A DNA stretch of 64,000 nt from Streptomyces cellulosae (GCA_014655195.1 BNBH01000015.1:62001-126000); one strand, 5' to 3'; positions 25,176 to 33,803 are shown, counted from the first letter of the stretch. The notes: generated by a model from the sequence alone, not told the origin. Made by a program: numbers and translations.

Positions 25176-26025
25176 TCCGCTCCACGACCACGGGCAGCGA
25201 CTCGGGGTGCAGCCACAGGAACAGGTTCGGCTCGACCAGCTCCAGCTCCATCACCCGGGGCCGCCCGTCGTCCCCGGTCACCAGGTCCACCCGCGCGTAC
25301 AGCAGCTCGGGCGCGCCGGGCACGGCGGCCAACGCAGTTTCCGCGACCGTGAGTTCGTCCGCCGTGGGGTGCCAGTCGGTCAGCCCCGGGTGGGCGGTCT
25401 TCCGCTGGTCGTAGGGGGTGCCGGGCGCGAGCACCGGCCCCTTCCTGCTGGCGTGCAGCAGCTTCCCGCCGAAGAACTGCAGCGCCCGCTCCCCGCCGCT
25501 GTCGATGGCCCGCACGTACGGCTGCACCATCGCCGTGAACCCGTCGTCGTGCAGGCGCCGCACATGCCGTACGGCCGTGTCGTGCTCGTCCGGGGTGTAG
25601 CGGGCCGCGAACCGGGCGCCCGCGCCGGAGGCGGGCTTGACCACGAACTCGATGCCGTCAGGGAGGTCCACGGCGTCCCCGGGTGCCAGGTACCGCGTCT
25701 CCACCACGGGCACCCCGGCCGCGGCGAGGTCCGCGAGGTAGCGCTTGTCCGTGTTCCAGCGCACCACGTCCGCCGGGTTGGCCAGCCGGGTCAGCGCCCC
25801 GCACCGCTCGGCCCACGCGGTGAACTCGGCCGCCCGCCAGCTGTAGTCCCAGGTGGAGCGGATCACGGCGAGGTCGAAGCGGGCCCAGTCGACGCGGTCG
25901 TCGTCCCACACCTCGGCGGACGCCTCCGCCCCGGCCTCGTTCAACGCCCGCACCAGCACCGGCAGATCCCGGTCCTCGGCCACGTCGGGCCCGTCCGCAC
26001 AGGTCACCAGCGCGACACGCACCAC
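25153..26025 (-). CDS. ATP-grasp (RimK-like) ligase
   Basis: The product has 290 residues. The N-terminal pre-ATP-grasp domain carries VIRSTWDYSWR. The central ATP-binding part has FVVKPASGAGARFAARY. The C-terminal metal-binding part has RVMELELVEPNLFL. These match the RimK-like clade that includes cycloserine-synthase-type and glutathione-synthase-like ligases, which join a carboxylate to an amine through an acyl phosphate. The substrates are unknown. The GTG at 26025 follows GGTGAGGCGG, and an adjacent GTG is an equal alternative. The gene is monocistronic and convergent with the hypothetical gene. Confidence 0.82.
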   Translation of the reverse strand: MVRVALVTCADGPDVAEDRDLPVLVRALNEAGAEASAEVWDDDRVDWARFDLAVIRSTWDYSWRAAEFTAWAERCGALTRLANPADVVRWNTDKRYLADLAAAGVPVVETRYLAPGDAVDLPDGIEFVVKPASGAGARFAARYTPDEHDTAVRHVRRLHDDGFTAMVQPYVRAIDSGGERALQFFGGKLLHASRKGPVLAPGTPYDQRKTAHPGLTDWHPTADELTVAETALAAVPGAPELLYARVDLVTGDDGRPRVMELELVEPNLFLWLHPESLPVVVERIIEAARR

Positions 26026-26093
26026 GCCGCCTCACCCCTCCCACGACCACCACTTCGGCTCCGCGAGGAGGCTAACAACCACGAGCGGGGCCG

Positions 26094-26801
26094 CTAGCGG
26101 TCGTCCTCCGGGTCCCAGTCCAGCAGCCGCACCTTGGCAACCGTGCGGACGTGGCGGCGCATCGCTGCGGCGGCCTGGCGGGGGCGGCCGTCGGCGATCG
26201 CGTCGAGGATCGCCCGGTGCTGGGCGAGGGAACGGTTCGGGCGGCCGGGCTGGCGCAGCGACTCGGTGCGGCTCTCCGCGATCTGCTCCGCGATGGAGCG
26301 CATGAACTCCGCGAGCAGGGCGCTGTGCGCGGCCGCCGTCACCGCCGCGTGGAACCGGCGGTCGCCCTCCACGCCCGCGCCGCCCGCCTCGATCTCCTCG
26401 GCCATGTGCGCGAGCGCGGACCGCATCGCCGCCAGGTCGTCGTCCGTGCGCCGCTCGGCGGCCAGTTCGGCGAGCTTGGTCTCCAGGGCCTCCCGCGCCT
26501 CCAGGACGTCGGGCAGCCGCCGGCGCCGCTCCACCATCCGCTCGACCGGCTCGACGTCCAGGCTGTCCCGTACGAGATAGGTGCCGCCGCCGTGCCGGGC
26601 CTCGACCAGCCCCTGCACCTCCAGCACGACGATCGCCTGCTTCACGGAGGCGCGGCTCACGCCGAGCCGCTGGGCCAGGTCACGCTCGGGCGGCAGGCGG
26701 TCCCCTGCGCGCAGGCCGCCTTCGGCGACGTACTGGCGCAGCCGGTCCAGCACCTGTTCGTACAGGCGCTGTTTCGCCATCGGGCGCAGGGCGTCGGTCA
26801 C
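26094..26801 (-). CDS. GntR/FadR-family regulator of the malonate genes (MatR-like)
   Basis: The product has 235 residues. The N-terminal winged helix (residues 10-75) carries LPPERDLAQRLGVSRASVKQAI. The C-terminal FCD helical domain has the family pattern of Arg/Asp/His metal or ligand residues. It is divergent from the MatC-like permease gene, and two inverted near-identical 24-bp sites lie in the shared 179-base region. It therefore most likely represses the malonate genes and its own gene, with malonate or malonyl-CoA as inducer. The last step is inference. The GTG at 26801 follows GGAGAGAGGGGG. Confidence 0.85.
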   Translation of the reverse strand: MTDALRPMAKQRLYEQVLDRLRQYVAEGGLRAGDRLPPERDLAQRLGVSRASVKQAIVVLEVQGLVEARHGGGTYLVRDSLDVEPVERMVERRRRLPDVLEAREALETKLAELAAERRTDDDLAAMRSALAHMAEEIEAGGAGVEGDRRFHAAVTAAAHSALLAEFMRSIAEQIAESRTESLRQPGRPNRSLAQHRAILDAIADGRPRQAAAAMRRHVRTVAKVRLLDWDPEDDR

Positions 26802-26842
26802 GGCGGTCCCCCTCTCTCCGGGAGATTAGCACCGGGTCTTCA

Positions 26843-26866
26843 CGAGTGGACGAGTGGCTGAGCCAA
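26843..26866 (+). promoter_or_regulatory. Operator copy 1 (malonate regulator)
   Basis: This 24-bp site matches the reverse complement of the site at 26948-26971 at 21 of 24 positions. Its core GTGGCTGAGCCAA (26854-26866) contains the perfect palindrome TGGCT-G-AGCCA, and an upstream CGAGTGGA half repeats the start of the core. It lies 41 bases before the regulator start on the minus strand. Confidence 0.6.
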
Positions 26867-26947
26867 TTCCTGCGCGACCCCTTGACGCGCCTCCGCGCGG
26901 GCCGCACGCTGTGCCACCGAACGGACCACGCCATTCCAGCGCCGAAA

Positions 26948-26971
26948 GTGGTTCAGCCACTCATCCACTCG
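26948..26971 (-). promoter_or_regulatory. Operator copy 2 (malonate regulator)
   Basis: This is the inverted copy of the site at 26843-26866, with core GTGGTTCAGCCAC (26948-26960). It ends nine bases before the permease ATG and abuts its ribosome site (GGGAG). Bound regulator would block transcription or initiation of the permease gene. Confidence 0.6.
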
Positions 26972-26980
26972 GGAGCCCGC

Positions 26981-28333
26981 ATGTCCCCCGAACTCCTGTC
27001 CATCCTCGTCCTCGCGGTGGTGTTCGTCATCGCCACCACCCGCTCCGTGAACATGGGGGCGCTCGCCTTCGCCGCCGCCTTCGGGGTCGGCACGCTCGTC
27101 GCCGACCTCGACGCGGACGGCGTCTTCGCCGGCTTCCCCGGCGATCTGTTCGTCGTCCTCGTCGGCGTCACCTATCTGTTCGCCCTGGCCCGCGCCAACG
27201 GCACCACCGACTGGCTGGTGCACGCGGCCGTGCGAATGGTGCGGGGGCGGGTGGCGCTGATCCCGTGGGTGATGTTCGCCCTGACCGGCGCGCTCACCGC
27301 GATCGGCGCGGTCAGCCCGGCCGCGGTCGCGATCGTCGCGCCGATCGCCCTGAGCTTCGCCGCCCGGTACGGCATCAGTCCGCTGCTGATGGGCGCGATG
27401 GTGGTGCACGGGGCGCAGGCCGGCGGCTTCTCGCCGATCAGCATCTACGGCTCGATCGTCAACGGCATCGTGGAGCGCGAGAAGCTCCCCGGCAGCGAGA
27501 TCACGCTGTTCCTCGCCTCCCTGCTGGCGAACCTGGTCATCGCGGCGGTGGTGTTCGCCGTGTGCGGCGGGCCGAAGCTGTGGCGGCAGGGGGCGGTCGC
27601 GGAGACAGGCGTCTCGCCGGTGAAGAGGGAGGACGAGCCGGGCCGTACCGCGGTCAGTGGGGGTGGCGGCGGAGGCACCCGTACCGCGCCCGCGTCCACG
27701 CTCACCCGTACCGACGCCCCGGCCGCCGCCGTCCCGCTCACCGCCCCGGTGATCGCCACCGTCGTCTGCCTGGTCGCGCTCGTCGTCGCCGTCCTCGGCT
27801 TCGACCTGGACGCGGGCCTCACCGCCATCACCCTCGCGGTCGTGCTGAGCACCGTCTGGCCGGACGACAGCCGCCGCGCGGTCACCGAGATCGCCTGGCC
27901 GACGGTGCTGCTGATCACCGGTGTCCTCACCTACGTGGGCGTCCTGGACGAGATGGGCACCATCACCTGGGCCGGCGAGGGCGTCGGCGGCATCGGCGTC
28001 CCGCTGCTCGCGGCGGTGCTGCTCTGCTACATCGGCGCGATCGTGTCCGCGTTCGCCTCCTCCGTCGGCATCATGGGCGCGCTGATCCCGCTCGCCGTGC
28101 CGTTCCTGGCGCAGGGCGAGATCGGCGCCGTGGGCATGGTGGCCGCGCTCGCGGTGTCGGCGACGGTGGTGGACGTCAGCCCCTTCTCCACCAACGGCGC
28201 CCTGGTCCTCGCCGCCGCCCCGGACGTCGACCGCGAACGCTTCTTCCGGCAGCTCATGTCCTACGGCGGGATCGTCGTGGCGGCGGTCCCGGCGGTGGTG
28301 TGGCTGGTGATGGTGGTACCCGGCTGGGGGTAG
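26981..28333 (+). CDS. MatC-like malonate/dicarboxylate permease
   Basis: The product has 450 residues and about eleven to twelve hydrophobic helices in two halves. The halves are joined by a cytoplasmic linker (about residues 205-250) containing a glycine run and many charged or Thr residues. The first half carries ARANGTTDWLV and GAQAGGFSPISIYGSIVNGI, typical of MatC-type dicarboxylate carriers of the ion-transporter superfamily. The second half has VSPFSTNGALVLAAAP. It should import malonate for the synthetase encoded next. The ATG at 26981 follows GGGAG. An upstream in-frame ATG at 26846 would translate through both operators and is rejected. Confidence 0.8.
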   Translation: MSPELLSILVLAVVFVIATTRSVNMGALAFAAAFGVGTLVADLDADGVFAGFPGDLFVVLVGVTYLFALARANGTTDWLVHAAVRMVRGRVALIPWVMFALTGALTAIGAVSPAAVAIVAPIALSFAARYGISPLLMGAMVVHGAQAGGFSPISIYGSIVNGIVEREKLPGSEITLFLASLLANLVIAAVVFAVCGGPKLWRQGAVAETGVSPVKREDEPGRTAVSGGGGGGTRTAPASTLTRTDAPAAAVPLTAPVIATVVCLVALVVAVLGFDLDAGLTAITLAVVLSTVWPDDSRRAVTEIAWPTVLLITGVLTYVGVLDEMGTITWAGEGVGGIGVPLLAAVLLCYIGAIVSAFASSVGIMGALIPLAVPFLAQGEIGAVGMVAALAVSATVVDVSPFSTNGALVLAAAPDVDRERFFRQLMSYGGIVVAAVPAVVWLVMVVPGWG

Positions 28334-28385
28334 GACACCCTGGACCCGGCGGACCTCGACGCACCCCGGCCGCCCATGCGGCGGT

Positions 28386-28428
<43 letters not shown>

Positions 28429-28444
28429 CCAAGGAGTACGACGC

Positions 28445-29914
28445 GTGTCCTCTCTCTTCCCGGCCCTCACCGACGGCCCGGCCGGCGGCTCCGCCGACCG
28501 TCCCGCCCTGCGCTTCGGCGAGCGCTCACTGACGTACGGGGAACTCGCCGCCGCGGCCGGCGCGGTGGCCGGGGACCTCAAGGGGGTGCGCACGGCCGCC
28601 GTGTGGGCCACGCCGGCCCTGGAGACCGCCGTCGCCGTCACCGCCGCGCTGCTCGCCGGGGTGGTCGTGGTGCCGCTCAACCCGAAGTCGGGCGAGCGGG
28701 AGCTGGACCACATCCTCGGCGACAGCGCGCCGGACGTGCTCCTCACCGCGCCCGGCGTCCCGCTGCCCGACGCTCCGGCCGCCCTGCCCCGCGTCGACGT
28801 GGACCCGGCCCGCGGCGCCGACCCGGGCTCGGCGCCCGACGACCGGGAGCGCGACCCGGAGGACCCGGCCCTGATCGTCTACACGTCCGGCACCACGGGC
28901 CCGCCGAAGGGCGCGGTGATCCCCCGCCGTTCGATCGCCTCGACGCTGGACGCGCTCGCCGACGCCTGGCGGTGGACCGACGCGGACGTGCTGGTGCACG
29001 GGCTGCCGCTGTTCCATGTGCACGGCCTGGTCCTCGGCACCCTGGGCCCGCTGCGGCGCGGCGGGTCGGTGCGCCATCTGGGCCGGTTCACCACCGAGGG
29101 CGTGGCCCGCGAGCTGAACTCCGGCGCGACCATGCTGTTCGGCGTGCCGACGATGTACCACCGCATCGCGGAGGCGCTGCCCTCCGAACCGGACCTCGTA
29201 CGGGCCCTGTCCGGCGCCCGGCTGCTGGTGTCGGGCTCGGCCGCGCTGCCGGTGCACGACCACGAGCGGATCACGGCGGCGACCGGCGCCCGGGTCGTCG
29301 AGCGGTACGGCATGACGGAGACGCTGATGAACACCAGCGTCCGCGTCGACGGCGAGACCCGCCCCGGCTCGGTCGGCGTGCCGCTGCCCGGCGTCGAACT
29401 GCGCCTCGTCGAGGAGGACGGCGCCCCGGTGGCGTCGTTCGACGGCGAGACCGTGGGCGAGATCCAGGTGCGCGGGCCGAACCTGTTCACCGAGTACCTC
29501 AACCGCCCCGATGCCACGGCGGAGGCGTTCACCGCGGACGGCTGGTTCCGCACCGGCGACATGGCGGTCCGCGACCCGGGCGGCGACGTCCGCATCGTCG
29601 GCCGCAAGGCCACCGACCTGATCAAGAGCGGCGGGTACAAGATCGGCGCGGGCGAGATCGAGAACGCGCTGCTGGAGCACCCGGGCGTGAAGGAGGCGGC
29701 GGTCACCGGGGAACCGGACGCGGACCTGGGCGAGCGGATCGTGGCATGGGTGGTGCCGGCCGACCCGCAGTCCCCGCCCGGCCTGGCGGAGCTGGCGGAC
29801 CATGTGGCGGCGCGCCTCGCCCCGCACAAGCGGCCCCGGGTCGTCCGCCACCTCGACGTGCTGCCCCGCAACGACATGGGCAAGATCATGAAGCGGGCGC
29901 TGGCCCATGGCTGA
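28445..29914 (+). CDS. matB: Malonyl-CoA synthetase MatB
   Basis: The product has 489 residues and belongs to the adenylate-forming enzymes that convert malonate, CoA and ATP to malonyl-CoA. The P-loop VYTSGTTGPPKGAV, the core motif ERYGMTETLMNTSV, the GWFRTGDMA motif and the C-terminal Lys in LPRNDMGKIMKRAL are all present. The sequence closely resembles the structurally studied Streptomyces coelicolor MatB as I recall it. The GTG at 28445 follows AAGGAG. The upstream open frame, which would encode the Thr/Ala repeat, is rejected. The start of the carboxyltransferase gene overlaps its end by eight bases. Its product feeds fatty acid and polyketide synthesis. Confidence 0.93.
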   Translation: MSSLFPALTDGPAGGSADRPALRFGERSLTYGELAAAAGAVAGDLKGVRTAAVWATPALETAVAVTAALLAGVVVVPLNPKSGERELDHILGDSAPDVLLTAPGVPLPDAPAALPRVDVDPARGADPGSAPDDRERDPEDPALIVYTSGTTGPPKGAVIPRRSIASTLDALADAWRWTDADVLVHGLPLFHVHGLVLGTLGPLRRGGSVRHLGRFTTEGVARELNSGATMLFGVPTMYHRIAEALPSEPDLVRALSGARLLVSGSAALPVHDHERITAATGARVVERYGMTETLMNTSVRVDGETRPGSVGVPLPGVELRLVEEDGAPVASFDGETVGEIQVRGPNLFTEYLNRPDATAEAFTADGWFRTGDMAVRDPGGDVRIVGRKATDLIKSGGYKIGAGEIENALLEHPGVKEAAVTGEPDADLGERIVAWVVPADPQSPPGLAELADHVAARLAPHKRPRVVRHLDVLPRNDMGKIMKRALAHG

Positions 29915-31265
29915 CCGCCCGTCGGCCCGCGAGACCCTCGCCCTGGCCACCGACTCGTTCGAGGAACTGCCGTACCCCGCACGGAAGTCCGCGCCGGACG
30001 GCCCGCTCGGCTGGCCCGGCTACGACGGGTCCCGCGCCCGCGCCGCCGCACGCACCGGCGAGGACGAGTCGGTGGTCTGCGGGGTCGCGGACGTCGAGGG
30101 CACCCGGGCCGTGCTGATCGCGTTCGAGTTCGGCTACCTCGGCGGCTCCCTCGGCGAGGGCACCGGCGACCGCCTGGAGGCGGCGTTCGCGCACGCCATG
30201 GCCCACCGGCTGCCGATGGTGTCCCTGGTCGCCACCGGCGGCAGCCGGATGCAGGAGGGCATGCTCGCCCTGACGCAGCTTCAGCGGGTCGCGCGGGCGT
30301 CGGCGCGGGCCCGCGAGGCACGCCTGCCCCAGATAGCCGTCCTGAGGGACCCGACCACCGGCGGCGGCTGGGCCACCCTGGGCGCGGGCGCGGACGTGGT
30401 GCTCGCCCTGCCCGGAGCGCAGGTCGGCTTCGCCGGCTCCCGGGTCCGCCCGCCGGACGCGGACCCGACGGCGTACACGGCGGAGGCGCAGGTCGCGGCG
30501 GGCGCGGCGGACGCGCTGGTCCCGCCGGAGGAGCTGCGCACCACCCTCGGCCGCTGGCTGCGCCTGCTGACCCGCCCCTCCTCCGACCCGGCCCCGCCAC
30601 CGCACGCGCTGGGCGTCCCGGACCTCCCTTCTACCGGCTGGGACGCGGTCCGCCGCGCCCGCGCACCGCACCGCCCGCGCGCCACGGCGTACCTGGACGC
30701 GTACTTCACGTCCCGCGTCCAGCTCTCCGGCGACCGCTGCGGCGGCGCCGACCCGGACGGCATGCTCTGCGGCTTCGGCGACCACCAGGGCCGTACGGTC
30801 GCCTACGCGGCCCAGACCGGCACGGCCACCCGCCCCGCCGGCTACCGCACGGCCGCCCGCCTGGTCCGCCTCGCCGACCGCCTGGGCATCCCGGTCCTGA
30901 CCCTGGTCGACACCCCGGGCGCGGCCAACGACGCGGACGCGGAACGCCAGGGCGCGGGCGCGGCCATCGCCGGCCTCTTCGCCGCCGTCGCCGCCGCCCG
31001 CACCCCGCTGACCACCCTGGTCATCGGCGAGGGCGGCTCGGGCGGCGCCCTGGCCCTGGCCGCCCCGGGCAACACCTGGGCCACCCCGGACAGCTACTTC
31101 TCGGTGATCGCCCCGGAACTGGCGACGGCGATCCTGAAACGCCCTCCGACGGAGGTGGAACCCACGGCGGACGCCCTGCGGATCAGGCCGCAGGACCTGG
31201 TGGAACTGGGGGTGGTTCAGGGGATCGTGGGGCCCGAGGGCGGTGAGGCGGAGGGTTCCTGCTGA
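29907..31265 (+). CDS. Fused carboxyltransferase (AccD-AccA-like)
   Basis: The product has 452 residues combining two crotonase-type halves. The AccD-like N-terminal half (residues about 20-220) has GGSLGEGTGDRLEAAF and TGGSRMQEGMLA, with oxyanion-hole glycines. The AccA-like C-terminal half (about 230-440) has LVDTPGAANDADAERQGAG and GEGGSGGALALA. It lacks an AccD zinc ribbon and any biotin domain. In other bacteria such proteins carboxylate acetyl-CoA or act in malonate decarboxylase. Co-expression with matB and a malonate permease suggests that it consumes or makes malonyl-CoA. The direction and the biotin partner are not in the window. It overlaps matB by eight bases. Confidence 0.8.
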   Translation: MADRPSARETLALATDSFEELPYPARKSAPDGPLGWPGYDGSRARAAARTGEDESVVCGVADVEGTRAVLIAFEFGYLGGSLGEGTGDRLEAAFAHAMAHRLPMVSLVATGGSRMQEGMLALTQLQRVARASARAREARLPQIAVLRDPTTGGGWATLGAGADVVLALPGAQVGFAGSRVRPPDADPTAYTAEAQVAAGAADALVPPEELRTTLGRWLRLLTRPSSDPAPPPHALGVPDLPSTGWDAVRRARAPHRPRATAYLDAYFTSRVQLSGDRCGGADPDGMLCGFGDHQGRTVAYAAQTGTATRPAGYRTAARLVRLADRLGIPVLTLVDTPGAANDADAERQGAGAAIAGLFAAVAAARTPLTTLVIGEGGSGGALALAAPGNTWATPDSYFSVIAPELATAILKRPPTEVEPTADALRIRPQDLVELGVVQGIVGPEGGEAEGSC

Positions 31266-31508
31266 GACGTCGGCAAGGGACCTGCAGGGCCGTCAGCCCG
31301 CGCCTCTCGCCCACCGCGGACGGTGTCCTGAAGCGCTGTCAGTCCACTCCCGCCGACCTGACGCGATGTGAGCCACGCACCCCCCCACCCCCCATTCAGC
31401 GGCCCCTCGCCCGGCCCCCCAGAAAAGGCGCCTTCCCCGCCCTGCGCGCACGATGCGAAGAGGCCCGCCGCCCGGCGGGCGCAGGCCGCGCACTCGGGAG
31501 GAACTGCC

Positions 31509-32546
31509 GTGACCGCCAGTCTGGAGCAGCTGCGCCGCTGCCACTTCGCCGTCGACCTGGGCGCGGCCCGCACCCGGGTGTACGTCAAGGGCGCCGGCCT
31601 CGTCGTCGACCAGCCGTCCGTCGCCGCCGTGAACACCCGTACCGGAGCGCTGATCGCGGTCGGGGAGTTCGCGGAGAAGATGACCGGGCGTACCCCCGAC
31701 TACATCCGCGTCGTCCGGCCGGTGACCGGCGGGACCGTCGTCGACATCGAGATGGCGCAGCGGATGCTGCGTCAGCTCATCGGCGACCGCACCCGCCGTG
31801 CCCTGCGCCGCAGGCCCCGGCTGCGCGCGGCCGCCTGCACCCCGCACGACGCCGACCCGCTGGCGCAGCGTGCCGCGATCGAGACGCTGGTCGGGCTCGG
31901 GGCCCGCCGGGTGGAGCTGGTGGACACGCTGATCGCGGCGGCCGTCGGCTGCGGGCTGCCGGTGGAGCGGCCCGAGGCGACCATGATCATGGTGTGCGGG
32001 GCGGCGGCCACCCAGGTGGCCGTGCTGTCGCTCGGGTCGATCGTGCGGGCCGAGCGCATCCCGGTGGGCGGTGAGGCGGTGGACGCGGCGATCGTGCAGC
32101 ACCTGCGGCACCAGCACGAGCTGATGCTGCCGAGCCAGTCCGTACGTCCTCTTCAGCTGGCGCTGGAGGGGAACGGGCTGACGCCGGAGGGGCCGAAGGT
32201 CACGGAGATCCACGGCCGGGACGTCGCCACCGGCCTCGCGCGCTCGGTGAAGGTGGACACGGCGGCGGTGCGGCGGGCCATCCAGACGCCGCTCACCGCG
32301 GTGCTCGACGGCATCGGCAAGGTGCTGCGGGACTGCCCGCCCGATCTGGTCGCCGACCTGGCCGACCGGGGCATCATGATGGTCGGCGGCAGCGCCCTGC
32401 TGCCGGGTCTGGACCAGATGCTGCGTCAGGCGACCGGCATGCCGGTGCACATCGCGGAGCAGCCGGAGCTCTGCGCCGTGGAGGGGCTCGGCGCCATGCT
32501 GGAGGGCCGTATCGCCCCCCTGGTGCTGGACCCCCTGGGCGCCTGA
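31509..32546 (+). CDS. mbl: MreB-like actin homologue, Mbl type
   Basis: The product has 345 residues with the actin fold. The phosphate-1 loop is FAVDLGAARTRVYVKG near the N-terminus, connect-1 is around VRPVTGGTVVDIEMAQRML, and the adenosine motif is IMMVGGSALLPGLDQML near residue 295. It is solitary, not beside mreCD, which fits the Mbl paralogue of Streptomyces rather than MreB itself. Streptomyces Mbl acts in spore-wall assembly with MreB. The GTG at 31509 follows GGGAGGAA, and the upstream Pro-rich open frame is not family-like. The gap 31266-31508 shows no clear promoter. A strong hairpin follows the stop. The paralogue assignment rests on context and recall. Confidence 0.8.
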   Translation: MTASLEQLRRCHFAVDLGAARTRVYVKGAGLVVDQPSVAAVNTRTGALIAVGEFAEKMTGRTPDYIRVVRPVTGGTVVDIEMAQRMLRQLIGDRTRRALRRRPRLRAAACTPHDADPLAQRAAIETLVGLGARRVELVDTLIAAAVGCGLPVERPEATMIMVCGAAATQVAVLSLGSIVRAERIPVGGEAVDAAIVQHLRHQHELMLPSQSVRPLQLALEGNGLTPEGPKVTEIHGRDVATGLARSVKVDTAAVRRAIQTPLTAVLDGIGKVLRDCPPDLVADLADRGIMMVGGSALLPGLDQMLRQATGMPVHIAEQPELCAVEGLGAMLEGRIAPLVLDPLGA

Positions 32547-32578
32547 GGCGCACCTCGCCGCCTCGCCCTCCCCCACCC

Positions 32579-32608
32579 GGGCCTGTCCGCAGCCGCGCGG
32601 ACAGGCCC
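32579..32608 (+). terminator. Terminator after the mbl-type gene
   Basis: A 12-bp perfect stem (32579-32590 with 32597-32608) around a six-base loop lies 32 bases after the stop. No T run follows. Confidence 0.65.
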
Positions 32609-32778
32609 GCGCACGTTACCGGCCGTTCCCGCGGAGCGGTGTGTACCGCGGCCCAGGGTGGGCAGGCGCATCCGCAGCGCAGCAGTACCGTGCGCAGCCT
32701 CTCGTGCGGGTGCCGGCGGCGGCCGGGGCCGCCGGGACGGCCCGGCCGGCCACCCACGAGCACCGACAGGGCGGTGAC

Positions 32779-33450
32779 ATGACTTCCGCGGCTTCGTTCC
32801 CCCCGGGACGGCAGGACACCTTGGTCATCGGCGGTCGCATGGACGCGGACCGGGCGCTGCTCACCCCGCGCGGGGAGCTGGTCCGCGGCTGCGCCCAGAT
32901 GCTGGCCGAGAAGCTGGCGGAGCTGCCCGCCGGGACGGCGCGGGTCGACCTGGACATGAGCGGTGTGCACTTCATGGACACCGCGGGTCTGGAGTTCCTG
33001 GACGTGCTGCGCGAGCACGCGCGCCGGCGGTCCATGCCGGTCACCACGGGCCGCTGGAGCGGCCAGCCGCGCCGCATCCTGGAGCTGGCCGGGCTGGACA
33101 CCACGGACCCGCTGCGCTCCCCCGCGCCGCGCCCCTCGCCCGCCGGGTCGGCGGTGGCGCTGGAGCGCGAGGAGCGGCTGCACCTGCTCCAGGAGGAGGT
33201 CGAGCAGCTGCGGCAGGCGATCGCGTCCCGCCCGGTCATCGACCAGGCGCGGGGCATCCTGATGGCGACGTACGGCTGCTCCTCGGACGAGGCGTGGCAC
33301 ATCCTGCGGGAGGCGTCGCAGCTGTCCAACACGAAGCTGCGGACCGTGGCGGAGTCGCTGACGGCGTGCGCGGAGGCGGAGGGCGCTCCCCCGCCGCCGG
33401 AGGTGCGCACGGCGCTGGCCCGCGCCCTCGCCCGGCGCGCCGCGCGGTGA
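32779..33450 (+). CDS. STAS-ANTAR fusion regulator
   Basis: The product has 223 residues. Residues about 10-110 resemble a STAS/anti-anti-sigma domain, with LDMSGVHFMDTAGLEFLDVL where the phosphorylatable or structural Ser region normally lies. Residues about 130-200 are a short coiled coil plus ANTAR domain, with RPVIDQARGILMATYGCSSDEAW. ANTAR domains bind dual RNA hairpins and act as antiterminators. The fusion would couple an anti-sigma-type partner switch to RNA control. The ATG at 32779 follows AGGGCGG, and the earlier open frame is not family-like. The target RNA is unknown. Confidence 0.82.
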   Translation: MTSAASFPPGRQDTLVIGGRMDADRALLTPRGELVRGCAQMLAEKLAELPAGTARVDLDMSGVHFMDTAGLEFLDVLREHARRRSMPVTTGRWSGQPRRILELAGLDTTDPLRSPAPRPSPAGSAVALEREERLHLLQEEVEQLRQAIASRPVIDQARGILMATYGCSSDEAWHILREASQLSNTKLRTVAESLTACAEAEGAPPPPEVRTALARALARRAAR

Positions 33451-33516
33451 CATCGCCGCCGGCGGGGTACTCGTAGTCGCCGTAAGCGGCGGGCCCCGCG
33501 ACAGGGAGGCGGCACG

Positions 33517-33687
33517 ATGAGCGAGCACACTCCGTCCCAGGCCGAGGGCGACCGGGACGACAGCGAATGGACCACCCCCGACGTGATGCACACCACGCCG
33601 TCGCAGGCGGAAGGGGAACGTGACCCGTCGGACGCGCCGACGCCGTCCGACGAGAACGCCGAACGGGGGACGCACGGGGGCGGATGA
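33517..33687 (+). CDS. Small acidic protein with internal TPSQAEG repeat (56 aa)
   Basis: The 56-residue product is very hydrophilic and acidic and starts after a good ribosome site (AGGGAGG, seven bases before the ATG). TPSQAEG followed by D/E-R-D occurs twice, at residues 5-14 and 27-36, so the protein looks like two copies of a short unit plus a Gly-rich end. There is no cysteine and no hydrophobic core, so it is probably intrinsically disordered. The function is unknown. It may be co-transcribed with the STAS-ANTAR gene 66 bases upstream. Confidence 0.65.
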   Translation: MSEHTPSQAEGDRDDSEWTTPDVMHTTPSQAEGERDPSDAPTPSDENAERGTHGGG

Positions 33688-33729
33688 CCCCGGTGCGGGA
33701 GGCGGTTCCGGAGAACCGTGAGTGGGTGG

Positions 33730-33803
33730 TGGGGCGGGTGGGACTCGAACCCACGGCCGACGGATTATGAGTCCGCTGCTCTAACCGGCTGAGCTACCGC
33801 CCC
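33730..33803 (-). tRNA. tRNA with CAU anticodon (Met elongator or Ile2)
   Basis: This is a complete 74-base cloverleaf with a 7-bp acceptor GGGGCGG/CCGCCCC, A at position 73, T-loop TTCGAGT and anticodon loop CTCATAA. The following bases (33729-33727) encode CCA. A CAU anticodon can be elongator Met or tilS-modified Ile2. The sequence alone, without family alignment, does not settle which. Confidence 0.93.

Noticed and set aside
26846..26980. Upstream start for the MatC-like permease
   Set aside because: It would translate across both regulator operators and gives non-hydrophobic residues. The ATG at 26981 has GGGAG.
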